From positions 4,377,001-4,441,000 of the forward strand of contig NZ_CP041253.1 in NCBI RefSeq assembly GCF_006575665.1: a stretch of 64,000 nt of DNA, written 5' to 3'. Under the pieces are notes generated by a model, which was not told where the DNA came from, searched no databases, and worked only from the letters and a program-made list of their open reading frames with translations. Source of the DNA: Echinicola soli (GTDB taxonomy: Bacteria; Bacteroidota; Bacteroidia; Cytophagales; Cyclobacteriaceae). Each line of letters opens with the position of its first letter. The first letter of the stretch is position 1. Positions 1-8,236 of the stretch are shown here, one piece after another. Both the position numbers and the translations under genes were made by a program.

Positions 1-431
1 TCATGGCCAATACTGATGGCATGATCACTCCAGACAAACGCGTTACTATCGAAGGACTCGGAAGGACTCATGGACTGACTTATTCGATGGAAGATGACCT
101 GATGGTCCTTACCGACATCGGCGAGGCTTCTTCAGATAGCGATGGAGGTTTGGTCATCATCACCGACTTTACCAGCACATTTAACAGCGCAGCAGACGGT
201 GGCACCATCTCCATGGCTGATCAAGCCAGAATCGAGGGCAATAATACCATGCTGGGAAATCCTGTGGATGTCGCATACAGTGAAGATAGCAAAATGATTT
301 TCGTCGCAGAAAGAGCCAACGGTGGTGGGAAAGTATTGGTCTACGACTACTTCTCCTCAAACGGCAACCCCGCTCCAGCATATAGCTGGGACGTCGCAGG
401 TGCTTCTGCCGTTTACTATTACGAGGACTAA
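1..431 (+). CDS. 3' end of a secreted beta-propeller-like protein (partial)
   Basis: The reading frame is open from the left edge of the window and ends at TAA 429-431, so only the last ~142 residues are present. The text contains repeated short strands of the kind 'VDVAYSEDSKMIFVAERANGGGKVLVYDY', typical of one blade of a YncE/NHL-like propeller, and is rich in Asp, Ser and Gly. No catalytic motif is visible. The family assignment is an impression from the repeat style; the N-terminus, signal peptide and any anchor lie outside the window. A clear hairpin terminator follows about 75 bp downstream, so this is the last gene of its unit. Confidence 0.6.
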   Translation, partial: MANTDGMITPDKRVTIEGLGRTHGLTYSMEDDLMVLTDIGEASSDSDGGLVIITDFTSTFNSAADGGTISMADQARIEGNNTMLGNPVDVAYSEDSKMIFVAERANGGGKVLVYDYFSSNGNPAPAYSWDVAGASAVYYYED

Positions 432-506
432 GCGGTAATTGATTTTAATCTAGCTGAAACATTCAATCAATATTTCACAAAAGAGCTACACACCCTTCTA
501 CTACCA

Positions 507-539
507 AAGGTGCCTTGATTTATTTAGGCACCTTTTTAT
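507..539 (+). terminator. Rho-independent terminator after the propeller gene
   Basis: AAAGGTGCC and GGCACCTTT form a 9-bp perfect stem around a 13-nt AT-rich loop and run into a short T stretch. It lies between the end of the first gene and the metX leader, insulating the two. Confidence 0.8.
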
Positions 540-693
540 ATTTTGCCCACTTTCGATACCTTTCGAACAATAGGCCAAATACATTGCGCTTTTCAGGGCA
601 CTATTTCAATTAAGAGCCTCAAAACCTAATTCTCTATCGATTTTATAGGGTTTTATAGAGAGTATTATTTTCAAAAAACTCTTTTTCGAATAC

Positions 694-724
694 TTGCAAA
701 TTCAAAAATTGGATTGTTACTTTG
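694..724 (+). promoter_or_regulatory. Candidate promoter of the metX leader
   Basis: A TTG at 694-696 lies 20 bp before TTACTTTG at 717-724, one mismatch from the Bacteroidota -7 consensus TAnnTTTG. Transcription would start near 730, about 25 nt before the first riboswitch helix. This is pattern matching only. Confidence 0.45.
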
Positions 725-754
725 TGTTATCCTTTACTTTTTAAAAGTACAAGG

Positions 755-862
755 ATTTATACAGAAGAGGTGAGAGACAGGCTCGCAGACCCTCTGGCAA
801 CCTGGAAAATCCAAGGTGCCAATTCCTGCCGAATGTGAATATCCGCATTTGGAAATATAAAT
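755..862 (+). ncRNA. SAM-I (S-box) riboswitch
   Basis: The segment carries the S-box core in order: GAGGTGAGAGAC (P2/kink-turn side), CTGGCAACCTGG (P3) and AAGGTGCCAATTCCTGC. P1 can form between ATTTATA (755-761) and TATAAAT (856-862); P4 is AATGTG/CGCATT (832-848). It sits upstream of metX, a standard target, where S-adenosylmethionine would repress. The 3' strand of P1 can alternatively pair with GAATTTTATA just downstream (about 875-884), which gives a plausible switching partner. Confidence 0.9.
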
Positions 863-958
863 TCTTAAACAATGAATTTTATAAAAAGGATACACACAGC
901 AATACAACTTCACACACAAATCATCATCGAATTTCTTTTTATCGACAGGGATAACTTC

Positions 959-994
959 ATGCATCGTCGAATGTGCATGTGTATGTGCAACTAA
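959..994 (+). CDS. Candidate Met/Cys-rich leader peptide (11 aa)
   Basis: Between the SAM-I aptamer and metX lies ATG 959 with a TAA stop at 992-994, encoding MHRRMCMCMCN. The same frame is open from ATG 872, so a 40-aa version (872-994) is also possible. Alternating Met and Cys codons just before the stop are what a ribosome-stalling attenuator for sulfur amino acids would show. A weak GTGC/GGAC-GTCC/GCAC hairpin overlaps and follows the stop and is followed by a T-rich stretch. There is no family I can name and translation is unproven; the case rests on codon content and position. Confidence 0.45.
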   Translation: MHRRMCMCMCN

Positions 995-1040
995 GGACTC
1001 TCCTTTTGTCCGTATCGGGCACTATAATTTCTTTTATTCC
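985..1040 (+). terminator. Possible attenuator hairpin after the leader peptide
   Basis: GTGC (985-988) and GGAC (995-998) can pair with GTCC (1008-1011) and GCAC (1019-1022), followed by TATAATTTCTTTTATT. The structure overlaps the last codons and stop of the leader ORF, so ribosome position could decide whether it forms. The stems are short with interior loops, so it is only a candidate. Confidence 0.3.
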
Positions 1041-1094
1041 CAATATTGATGATCCCAGTTGACCGAAGTCAACGCTAAACTTAAGAGTAAGAAA

Positions 1095-2150
1095 ATGAAT
1101 CTAACATCACCGTATCTGATTACCGATATGACACAGGAAACATTCCACTGTGAAGAGGAATTAAATCTCGAATCAGGTGAATCACTACCAGGATTTGAGA
1201 TCAGCTATACTACTCAAGGGCATTTGACGCCAAAAAAAGATAATGTCATCTGGGTATTGCACGCACTGACAGGAGATGCCAATGTCCACGAATGGTGGAG
1301 TGGCCTGGTCGGAGAAGACAAGTTTTTTGTTCCTACAAAATACTTCATCGTCTGTGCCAACCTTCTAGGATCATGCTATGGATCCACGCAGCCACTTAGC
1401 GATAATCCCAACACCGGGAAACCATACTATTACGATTTCCCGAACCTGTCCACCCGTGACATGGCCAAGGCATTTGACCGTCTTCGCCAGCATTTGGGAA
1501 TCCAGCAGATAGACACCATCATCGGTGGATCGCTTGGTGGCCAAGTAGCACTTGAATGGTCTTATAATTTACAAGAGCACGTAAAAAAAACGATCATAGT
1601 AGCCTCCAATGCCAAAACCTCCCCTTGGACGATTGGCTTCAATGAGGCCCAAAGAATGGCTATCGAATCGGACAGCACCTGGGGACAGAACTCACCTGAT
1701 GCAGGCAAAAAAGGCCTGGAAGCGGCACGTGCCATCGGCATGCTCAGTTACCGCCATCAGGATATTTTCCATGCCAGCCAAGCCGAAACGGAAGAAAAGA
1801 CAGATCATTTCCGCGTAAGTTCTTATCTGCGCTACCAAGGGCAAAAGCTCTCCAATCGCTTTAACGCCCTCTCCTACTGGGTGCTCACCAAAGCCATGGA
1901 TAGCCATGATCTTGGAAGAGGCAGAGGTGGTACCGCCAAGGCACTTTCAGAGATTAAAGCGAAAGTACTCTCCATCGGGATCAATACAGATTTGCTCTTT
2001 ACCAAAGAAGAATCGCAGTTTATCGGCAAAAATGTCCCTAATGGCACTTATCGGGAGATTTCTTCCATTTATGGCCATGATGCCTTTTTGGTAGAAAACG
2101 AACAGCTAAATTATATTCTAACATCTTTTTACCTGGAAAATAATGACTAA
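1095..2150 (+). CDS. metX: Homoserine O-acetyltransferase MetX
   Basis: Transfers acetyl from acetyl-CoA to homoserine, the activating step of methionine synthesis in the cytoplasm. It is an alpha/beta hydrolase-fold protein of 351 aa, normal for the family. The nucleophile elbow GGSLGGQ (Ser146) and the C-terminal YGHDAFL (Asp/His of the triad near residues 328-329) are visible, as is the oxyanion-region LTGDANV. I chose ATG 1095; a TTG at 1059 would add 12 residues not expected in the family. It follows a SAM-I riboswitch and a Met/Cys leader ORF and overlaps hom by 8 bp (ATGACTAA), so the two are translationally coupled and controlled by methionine status. Confidence 0.93.
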   Translation: MNLTSPYLITDMTQETFHCEEELNLESGESLPGFEISYTTQGHLTPKKDNVIWVLHALTGDANVHEWWSGLVGEDKFFVPTKYFIVCANLLGSCYGSTQPLSDNPNTGKPYYYDFPNLSTRDMAKAFDRLRQHLGIQQIDTIIGGSLGGQVALEWSYNLQEHVKKTIIVASNAKTSPWTIGFNEAQRMAIESDSTWGQNSPDAGKKGLEAARAIGMLSYRHQDIFHASQAETEEKTDHFRVSSYLRYQGQKLSNRFNALSYWVLTKAMDSHDLGRGRGGTAKALSEIKAKVLSIGINTDLLFTKEESQFIGKNVPNGTYREISSIYGHDAFLVENEQLNYILTSFYLENND

Positions 2151-3369
2151 CCGCATTGGTTTGTTTGGCTTTGGAGTGGTTGGCCAAGGATATTATGAAA
2201 TTGCTAAAAACCACCGCCCAGCGCTTTTACCTGAAACAATTGTCGTACAGAACAAAAATAAAAAAAGGGATCATTCACTGCAGTTTTCCTTTGATCCGAA
2301 AGACATTTTGGATGATCCTTGTGACATCGGAATAGAGCTGATCTCGGATCCCGCACAGGCTTATGATTATGTCAGCAGCCTGCTAAAATCAGGAAAGAAA
2401 GTCATTTCAGCAAACAAAAAAATGCTTTCTGCCCACTTGCCAGCACTATTGGAACTGGAAAAAACTTATGGAGGAAGTCTTCTGTATGAGGCATCCGCTG
2501 CAGCAGGTATTCCGATCATTACTTGCTTGGATTGCCATTTTGCCGGGGACGATATCAGCAAGCTCCAAGGCATCCTCAATGGTTCCTCAAACTACATTCT
2601 AACCCGATTATTTCAGGATGACCTTAGCCTACAAGAGGCCGTAAAACTAGCCCAAGAAAATGGATTCGCAGAAGCAGACCCTACACTGGATATCAACGGA
2701 AGCGATGTCAGCAGCAAACTGACCATTCTGAGCCTCCATGCTTTTGGAAGGTATATCCCCGAAGGGGAAATCCTGACCATCGGAGTGCAGCATGTACATG
2801 CCGCAGATGTGGCGCTGGCCAAATCCCTGGGCCTAAAGATCAAGCTGATCGCCACAGCCCAAAAAGACAAAGAGGGCCTAAACCTGCACATCCTTCCTAC
2901 TTTGGTCGGTGACAATGATCCATTGTTCTTGGTAGAAAATGAATACAATGCAGCAAAAATAACTTCCCAAAACCTTGGCGAACAATTCTTCCAAGGGAAA
3001 GGTGCCGGAAGCTTACCGACAGGTGCTTCCGTTTATGCGGACTTGACCAAGGCCGAAAAAGGCTATGGTTACAGCTACGATAAGCTCAATGGCAAAAAAA
3101 TCACTACCGAACTTCCACAAGCTGCATCCTTGGAAGTAATCATCAGTGCGGACAGCCCTGATGCCCTGCATCCAGTAATCGGAAGTGCCTCCATCCACCA
3201 AGCCAATGGAAGGTATTGGGCCATCAGTACTGTTTCTACTGCCGAGCTCATCAAACGCCTCCCGGCCATAGAAGCCAATAAGCTCTCGATCGTAGCACTC
3301 AATAATACTATTAGTGAAGATAATGTCCTTGCCCAAATCCAAAGACAGGAAACCGTTAATATAAGCTAA
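2143..3369 (+). CDS. hom: Homoserine dehydrogenase
   Basis: Reduces aspartate-semialdehyde to homoserine with NAD(P)H, supplying the substrate of MetX. The N-terminal Rossmann motif GFGVVGQG (residues 8-15) and the family signature around GILNGSSNYILT...FAEADPTLDINGSD are present. The C-terminal ~80 residues (LEVIISADSPDALHPVIG...) resemble a shortened ACT-like regulatory region rather than a full ACT domain. It overlaps metX and has no aspartokinase fusion, so this two-gene unit appears dedicated to methionine and under the upstream riboswitch. Confidence 0.9.
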   Translation: MTNRIGLFGFGVVGQGYYEIAKNHRPALLPETIVVQNKNKKRDHSLQFSFDPKDILDDPCDIGIELISDPAQAYDYVSSLLKSGKKVISANKKMLSAHLPALLELEKTYGGSLLYEASAAAGIPIITCLDCHFAGDDISKLQGILNGSSNYILTRLFQDDLSLQEAVKLAQENGFAEADPTLDINGSDVSSKLTILSLHAFGRYIPEGEILTIGVQHVHAADVALAKSLGLKIKLIATAQKDKEGLNLHILPTLVGDNDPLFLVENEYNAAKITSQNLGEQFFQGKGAGSLPTGASVYADLTKAEKGYGYSYDKLNGKKITTELPQAASLEVIISADSPDALHPVIGSASIHQANGRYWAISTVSTAELIKRLPAIEANKLSIVALNNTISEDNVLAQIQRQETVNIS

Positions 3370-3446
3370 CCCTTGCAAAAAGACCTTTGCCCCACTTAAA
3401 AGGTAATGACACGTGTTTTTTCCAGTGTTTTCGCTAACTTAAAGAC

Positions 3447-3836
3447 ATGGATTACACGCAAATCAAAGAAACCTGTCTCTATATCCCTGACCTGGATCGG
3501 GCGGAGGAATTTTATCATAAAAAACTAGGTATGCCGGTGATTTCCAAAGAGGAAGGCCGGCATATTTTTTTTAGGTGTGGGACAGCCGTACTGCTTTGTT
3601 TTATTCCTGAGACCACCAAAAACGAGAAAGTGCTGCCTCCCCACTTCGCCAGCGGCAAACAGCACATTGCCTTTGAGGTAGAAGCTAGTGCCTACCCAAA
3701 GAGCAAAGCAGAATTGATCGAAAAGGGCATTGTCATTACCCATGAACAAGAGTGGAAAGACGGCCTTGAGAGTTGCTATTTCGAAGATCCCTTCGGCCAT
3801 GTGCTAGAAATCGTCCCCAGGGGAATTTGGGAGTAG
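3447..3836 (+). CDS. VOC/glyoxalase-fold protein
   Basis: A 129-aa single VOC domain: YIPDLDRAEEFYHKKLGMPV begins the first beta-alpha-beta-beta-beta unit, and YFEDPFGHVLEIVPRG ends the second with the usual Glu metal ligand. The family covers glyoxalases, dioxygenases and antibiotic-binding proteins; substrate cannot be told. It lies 77 bp after hom in the same direction and converges with the symporter gene, so it could be read from the hom transcript or from its own promoter. Confidence 0.8.
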   Translation: MDYTQIKETCLYIPDLDRAEEFYHKKLGMPVISKEEGRHIFFRCGTAVLLCFIPETTKNEKVLPPHFASGKQHIAFEVEASAYPKSKAELIEKGIVITHEQEWKDGLESCYFEDPFGHVLEIVPRGIWE

Positions 3837-3976
3837 TCCGACTTTGTCAAGTTCAAGTGGGAATAGTCTCCTTGAGCCCATCAGTGCATGGAAAATTAAC
3901 GAAGCGACCTTTTCTATAAAAGAACAGATCGCTTCCCGCCATTACCATTCCGTTCGCGATGACGGCTTGAGCTCTA

Positions 3977-5398
3977 TTACTTCCAGAAATCCGCATTGTC
4001 CACTCCTGCTTCTTTTGCTTTAAAAACAGGATCTTTTCCGGATCGGAGTTGTTTTCTATAATCCTCAAAAGTCTTCATGGCTGGTTTTCTCAGCAGCAAT
4101 ATGGCAATCACGTTTAGCCAGGCCATCAATCCTACGCCAATATCTCCTAGCATCCAGGCCACCTTCGCGGTCTTCACCGTGCCATAATACGTCGCCACCA
4201 AAATCATGATCCTCAATGCCCATAAACTCCAGGCCCGGTGTTTGAAGCGATTAAGGTAACTTAAATTGGTTTCAGCAATATAGTAATAAGCCATGATGGT
4301 CGTGAAGGCAAAAAACAACAGGGAAATGGCTACAAAACCGCTTCCCAAGTCCGGGAAATGCGTCGCCACGGCATATTGGGTATATTCTGGCCCCACTTCC
4401 ACTCCTGGTAGGTTTTCCCTGATAAATCCTCCGTCGGGATGGACGACATTGTATTGGCCTGTAAAAAGAATCATCAGTGCGGTGGCCGTGCAGACGAACA
4501 GGGTGTCCACATATACCGAAAATGCCTGTACCAAGCCCTGCTTCGCCGGATGGCTCACTTCTGCCGCTGCAGCAGCATGGGGTGCGGTGCCCTGTCCGGC
4601 TTCATTCGAATAGATTCCACGCTTCACCCCCCAGGCTATGGCCATTCCAAAAACACCACTGAAAGCCGCCTCCAGGTTAAACGCCGATTTAATGATCAAA
4701 GTCAAAACAGTGGGCACTTCTGTAATATTGGTTCCAATGATGATCATGGCCATCAGAATATAAGCAGCAGCCATAAAAGGCACCACCACTTCGGCCACTT
4801 TTGAAATCCGCTTTACACCGCCGATAATAATCAATCCCAGAAAAAAAGTAATGCCCATTCCTGTATATTCCACCGGTACTCCAAAGGCATTCTGAACACT
4901 CAAGGCGATACTATTGCTCTGCACTCCCGGCATGAGCAAGGTCATACTGACGATGGTCGCAAAAGCAAACAACATCGCGTACCACTTTACGCCCAATCCT
5001 TTTTCGATATAATAGGCCGGTCCTCCTCGGTACTGGCCTTCGTTTACTTCCTTGTACACCTGTCCAAGTGTAGACTCCACAAAAGCAGACGCCCCGCCCA
5101 AAAAAGCAATGACCCACATCCAAAAGATCGCACCGGGGCCTCCCATCGCAATGGCCATGGCCACGCCAGCAATATTCCCGGTGCCCACCCTACCTGAGAT
5201 GGCAATGGCAAAGGCCTGGAAGGATGAAACACCTTTTTCGGAAGACTCGCCCTTAAAGAGCAAGCGGAACATTTCTTTCAGGTAAGTAACCTGCAAAAAA
5301 CGCGTCCTGATCGAAAAATAAATACCTGCCGCCAAGCAGAGTCCGATCAAGGCATAACTCCACACGATATTATTGACCACTTCTACAATCTCTTTCAT
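3977..5398 (-). CDS. AGCS-family Na+/alanine (glycine) symporter
   Basis: An inner-membrane amino-acid:sodium symporter of 473 aa with about ten hydrophobic segments. The AGCS signature is clear: GRVGTGNIAGVAMAIAMGGPG near residues 70-90, then KRGIYSNEAGQGTAPHAAAAAEVSHPAKQG near 258-290. The C-terminal tail is charged and cytoplasmic. It is transcribed alone from the opposite strand; 262 bp upstream separate it divergently from ftsX. Alanine versus glycine specificity cannot be read from sequence. Confidence 0.92.
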   Translation of the reverse strand: MKEIVEVVNNIVWSYALIGLCLAAGIYFSIRTRFLQVTYLKEMFRLLFKGESSEKGVSSFQAFAIAISGRVGTGNIAGVAMAIAMGGPGAIFWMWVIAFLGGASAFVESTLGQVYKEVNEGQYRGGPAYYIEKGLGVKWYAMLFAFATIVSMTLLMPGVQSNSIALSVQNAFGVPVEYTGMGITFFLGLIIIGGVKRISKVAEVVVPFMAAAYILMAMIIIGTNITEVPTVLTLIIKSAFNLEAAFSGVFGMAIAWGVKRGIYSNEAGQGTAPHAAAAAEVSHPAKQGLVQAFSVYVDTLFVCTATALMILFTGQYNVVHPDGGFIRENLPGVEVGPEYTQYAVATHFPDLGSGFVAISLLFFAFTTIMAYYYIAETNLSYLNRFKHRAWSLWALRIMILVATYYGTVKTAKVAWMLGDIGVGLMAWLNVIAILLLRKPAMKTFEDYRKQLRSGKDPVFKAKEAGVDNADFWK

Positions 5399-5660
5399 AA
5401 CAGTTGATTAAACGATCCGTTCCAACGAACCTTTTATATCTGGGTATTAATTCAACAAAGCCCCAAAGAAAAGAAAAAAATCCCACTTTTATCGAAACAA
5501 TATTCCACACAATTATTTAATTTGTACGAGTGGTAAAAATCACATAAAATTTTGCCGGAATCCTTTCGTTATACTGGCAAGTTTTCGACGGTTTCATTTT
5601 AATCCAATATCATTGGTTTAATACAGATACCTGATTAATTTTGGAGGAATTCACAGCAGC

Positions 5661-6551
5661 ATGGGCAAATCTTCAAGGAAAAAGAAAAGATTAGGGAGTT
5701 TTAAATTTACGAGTGTGCTTTTCAGTACCACCCTCTCACTTTTCATTGTAGGACTTTTTGGTGTCATCGTCATTCAGGCCAAGACACTCACTTCGATCAT
5801 TCGTGAAAACATCGAGGTACAAGTGTTTTTGCATAAAAACATCACTGAAGCCGATCAGGGCAAACTCGGCAAACTTCTCGAAAACCAGCCGTATATCTTA
5901 CAAAAGGATGATGGAGCCCAGCTTTCCTATATCACGGCCGATGAGGCAGCAGCGACGTTTTTGGAAGATACCGGTGAAGATTTCAGCAAATTCCTGGATG
6001 ACAATCCCCTCCGTGACAGCTACGTCCTGTCCATCAATGAGGAGTACCAAACCTCCGAAAAAATGGAAAAGATCGTGGCCGATATCCAAAAAATGGACGG
6101 GGTCTTCGAAGTAACCTATATGAACGATCTGGTAGAATCCATCAACAAGAACCTCATGAAAGTCAGTATTGTCCTTGGGGCTTTTATCTTGATTTTGGTC
6201 GTTACCGTGATTATATTGATTAATAATACCATCAGATTGGCACTTTTCAGCCAGCGCTTTCTGATCAGGAGCATGCAGCTGGTAGGTGCCACGAGGGGAT
6301 TTATCCGCAGGCCATTTCTGAACCGCTCCTTCTTGTTTGGAGCACTGGCCGGCATCATCTCCTCGGCCATGCTTTATGGTCTGATCGAATACACCAAAGC
6401 CAACATAGACGGATTTGCATTGCTCCAAAATAACCGAATGCAACTGATGCTTTTTGGAGGACTGGTACTCTTGGGAGCCATCCTTTCCTTCTTCAGCACC
6501 CTCAGGGCAGTAAACAAGTATTTACGAATGTCTTTAGACGAACTTTATTAA
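5661..6551 (+). CDS. ftsX: Cell-division ABC-transporter-like permease FtsX
   Basis: FtsX pairs with FtsE at the divisome and transmits ATP-dependent signals that activate peptidoglycan hydrolases. The 296-aa protein has one TM near residues 20-45, a ~130-residue periplasmic loop, then three TMs in the FtsX/MacB-like C-terminal domain (IRSMQLVGATRGFIRRPFL is the cytoplasmic coupling segment). A basic N-terminus KSSRKKKR precedes TM1. It heads the ftsX-DUF3098-uppP-truB-ribF cluster with 1-bp gaps between genes, an arrangement common in Bacteroidota. Confidence 0.93.
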   Translation: MGKSSRKKKRLGSFKFTSVLFSTTLSLFIVGLFGVIVIQAKTLTSIIRENIEVQVFLHKNITEADQGKLGKLLENQPYILQKDDGAQLSYITADEAAATFLEDTGEDFSKFLDDNPLRDSYVLSINEEYQTSEKMEKIVADIQKMDGVFEVTYMNDLVESINKNLMKVSIVLGAFILILVVTVIILINNTIRLALFSQRFLIRSMQLVGATRGFIRRPFLNRSFLFGALAGIISSAMLYGLIEYTKANIDGFALLQNNRMQLMLFGGLVLLGAILSFFSTLRAVNKYLRMSLDELY

Positions 6552-6552
6552 G

Positions 6553-6762
6553 ATGAACAACAATTTACCTTTCTCTAAGAGAAATTACCTTTTGATGCTG
6601 ATCGGCATTGCCATCATCGTGGTAGGATTTATCATTATCGGTCTGGACAGCGAGCCACACGGATTCGGTTTTATGGGACTTACATTGGGTCCCTTGGTCA
6701 CCCTTTTTGGTTTCATTTTTGAGTTCTACGCCATTTTTTCAAAATCTAAATCTGAGGAATAA
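6553..6762 (+). CDS. DUF3098 two-TM membrane protein
   Basis: A 69-aa protein with two hydrophobic helices (residues 12-30 and 40-62) separated by a short loop DSEPHGFG. Position between ftsX and uppP and the size match the DUF3098 family, whose function is unknown. It starts 1 bp after ftsX and its stop abuts the uppP start, so it is surely co-transcribed with cell-division and envelope genes. Confidence 0.85.
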   Translation: MNNNLPFSKRNYLLMLIGIAIIVVGFIIIGLDSEPHGFGFMGLTLGPLVTLFGFIFEFYAIFSKSKSEE

Positions 6763-7560
6763 ATGACCATCATCGAAGCGATTATCCTGGGCATCATTCA
6801 GGGGTTAACTGAATTTTTGCCTGTTTCCAGTAGTGGCCACATTGAACTGGGCTCCTTCCTGCTAGGTGTCCAGGCAGCTGACAACCTGCTTTTCACCGTT
6901 GTGGTTCATGCCGCTACGGCGCTGAGCACCATTGTGGTATTCAGAAAGGACCTGGCGACGATCATCAAGGACCTCTTTAAGTTCCAGTGGAACGACGGCA
7001 CGCAGTTTACTGCTAAAATATTGCTATCCATGATTCCAATCGGCATCGTAGGTGTGTTGTTTGAAGAACAGATCGAAATGCTTTTTGGGGGGAAAATTGT
7101 ATTTGTGGGTGCCATGCTATTGGTCACTGCTACCCTTCTGGCCTTTTCCCACTTTGCTGCCAAACGGGACGGACACGTTACTTTCCCTAAAGCAGTGGTA
7201 ATTGGCATTGCCCAGACAATTGCCATCATGCCGGGGATCAGTAGGTCAGGATCGACGATTGCGACGGCATTGCTGATCGGTGTGGAAAAAGAAAGGGCCA
7301 CCAGGTTTTCTTTCTTAATGGTGCTTTTGCCCATATTGGGCGCCTCAGGAATCAAAATGCTCAAGTACATGGAAGACCCCAGCTTGGCTGCAGGCATCTC
7401 CATGACCGTCCTTTCAGCGGGTTTTATCGCAGCATTTATCGCCGGGCTGGCCGCGTGTATCTGGATGATCAATATCGTAAAACGCGGCAAGCTTATTTAT
7501 TTTGCCGTATACTGTGCCATTGTGGGGCTTATTGCACTCATTGGCGGATTAACAATGTAA
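6763..7560 (+). CDS. uppP: Undecaprenyl-diphosphatase UppP (BacA)
   Basis: Dephosphorylates undecaprenyl pyrophosphate to recycle the lipid carrier for peptidoglycan and O-antigen. It is a polytopic inner-membrane protein of 265 aa. Both signatures are seen: GLTEFLPVSSSGH near residues 14-26 and PGISRSGSTI near 157-166, which supply the catalytic Glu/Ser/Arg residues. The start ATG directly follows the DUF3098 stop; truB starts one base after its stop. Confidence 0.95.
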   Translation: MTIIEAIILGIIQGLTEFLPVSSSGHIELGSFLLGVQAADNLLFTVVVHAATALSTIVVFRKDLATIIKDLFKFQWNDGTQFTAKILLSMIPIGIVGVLFEEQIEMLFGGKIVFVGAMLLVTATLLAFSHFAAKRDGHVTFPKAVVIGIAQTIAIMPGISRSGSTIATALLIGVEKERATRFSFLMVLLPILGASGIKMLKYMEDPSLAAGISMTVLSAGFIAAFIAGLAACIWMINIVKRGKLIYFAVYCAIVGLIALIGGLTM

Positions 7561-7561
7561 A

Positions 7562-8236
7562 ATGGAAACACCTTACGGAGAAGTATTTCTGGTCAACAAA
7601 CCTTACCGCTGGACCTCTTTCGATGTGGTCAAAAAGATCAGGAACACCCTCAAAATCAAAAAAGTAGGCCATGCGGGCACCTTGGATCCGCTGGCAACTG
7701 GCTTATTGATCATTTGTGCCGGTAAGAAGACCAAAAGCATCAATGATTTTATGGGACAGGAGAAGGAATATACGGGGACTTTTGTCCTCGGAAAAACCAC
7801 TGCATCTTTCGACCTCGAGCAGGAGGTAGAAGAGGTGGCTGATCCCTCCCACCTCTCCTTGGAAGCTATCCAGGAGGCCTGCAAAATCCTTACGGGAGAT
7901 ATCATGCAAGTGCCCCCTACTCATTCCGCCATCAAGAAAGATGGCAAGAGGGTCTATGAATCTGCCAGAAAAGGAATTGATGTAAAATTGGACCCCAGAC
8001 CGGTGACCGTCTCTGTATTTGAAATCACCCGATGTGAACTTCCCGAAATAGATTTTCGTATTGTCTGTTCCAAGGGCACTTATATCAGGAGCCTCGCCAG
8101 GGACTTGGGCGAGGCACTTCAGGTAGGTGCTTATATGTCCGCACTGACACGCACAAGAATTGGTGATTTTCACCTTTCAGATGCGTTTGAAGTCAATACT
8201 ATTGTAGAAAAAATCAAAGGAGAAGCCCATTCATGA
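7562..8236 (+). CDS. truB: tRNA pseudouridine(55) synthase TruB
   Basis: Converts U55 of the tRNA T-loop to pseudouridine. The catalytic Asp lies in GHAGTLDPLATGLL (near residue 42), followed by KTKSINDFMGQEKEYTGTF and the KGTYIRSLARDLG motif of the RNA-binding fold. At 224 aa it is the short form without a C-terminal PUA domain, usual for Bacteroidota. Its last four bases overlap the ribF start (ATGA). Confidence 0.95.
   Translation: METPYGEVFLVNKPYRWTSFDVVKKIRNTLKIKKVGHAGTLDPLATGLLIICAGKKTKSINDFMGQEKEYTGTFVLGKTTASFDLEQEVEEVADPSHLSLEAIQEACKILTGDIMQVPPTHSAIKKDGKRVYESARKGIDVKLDPRPVTVSVFEITRCELPEIDFRIVCSKGTYIRSLARDLGEALQVGAYMSALTRTRIGDFHLSDAFEVNTIVEKIKGEAHS

Noticed and set aside
734..964. A 76-aa frame on the minus strand across the metX leader
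   Set aside because: It lies fully over the SAM-I aptamer and leader; its composition shows no protein family and the RNA structure explains the region.
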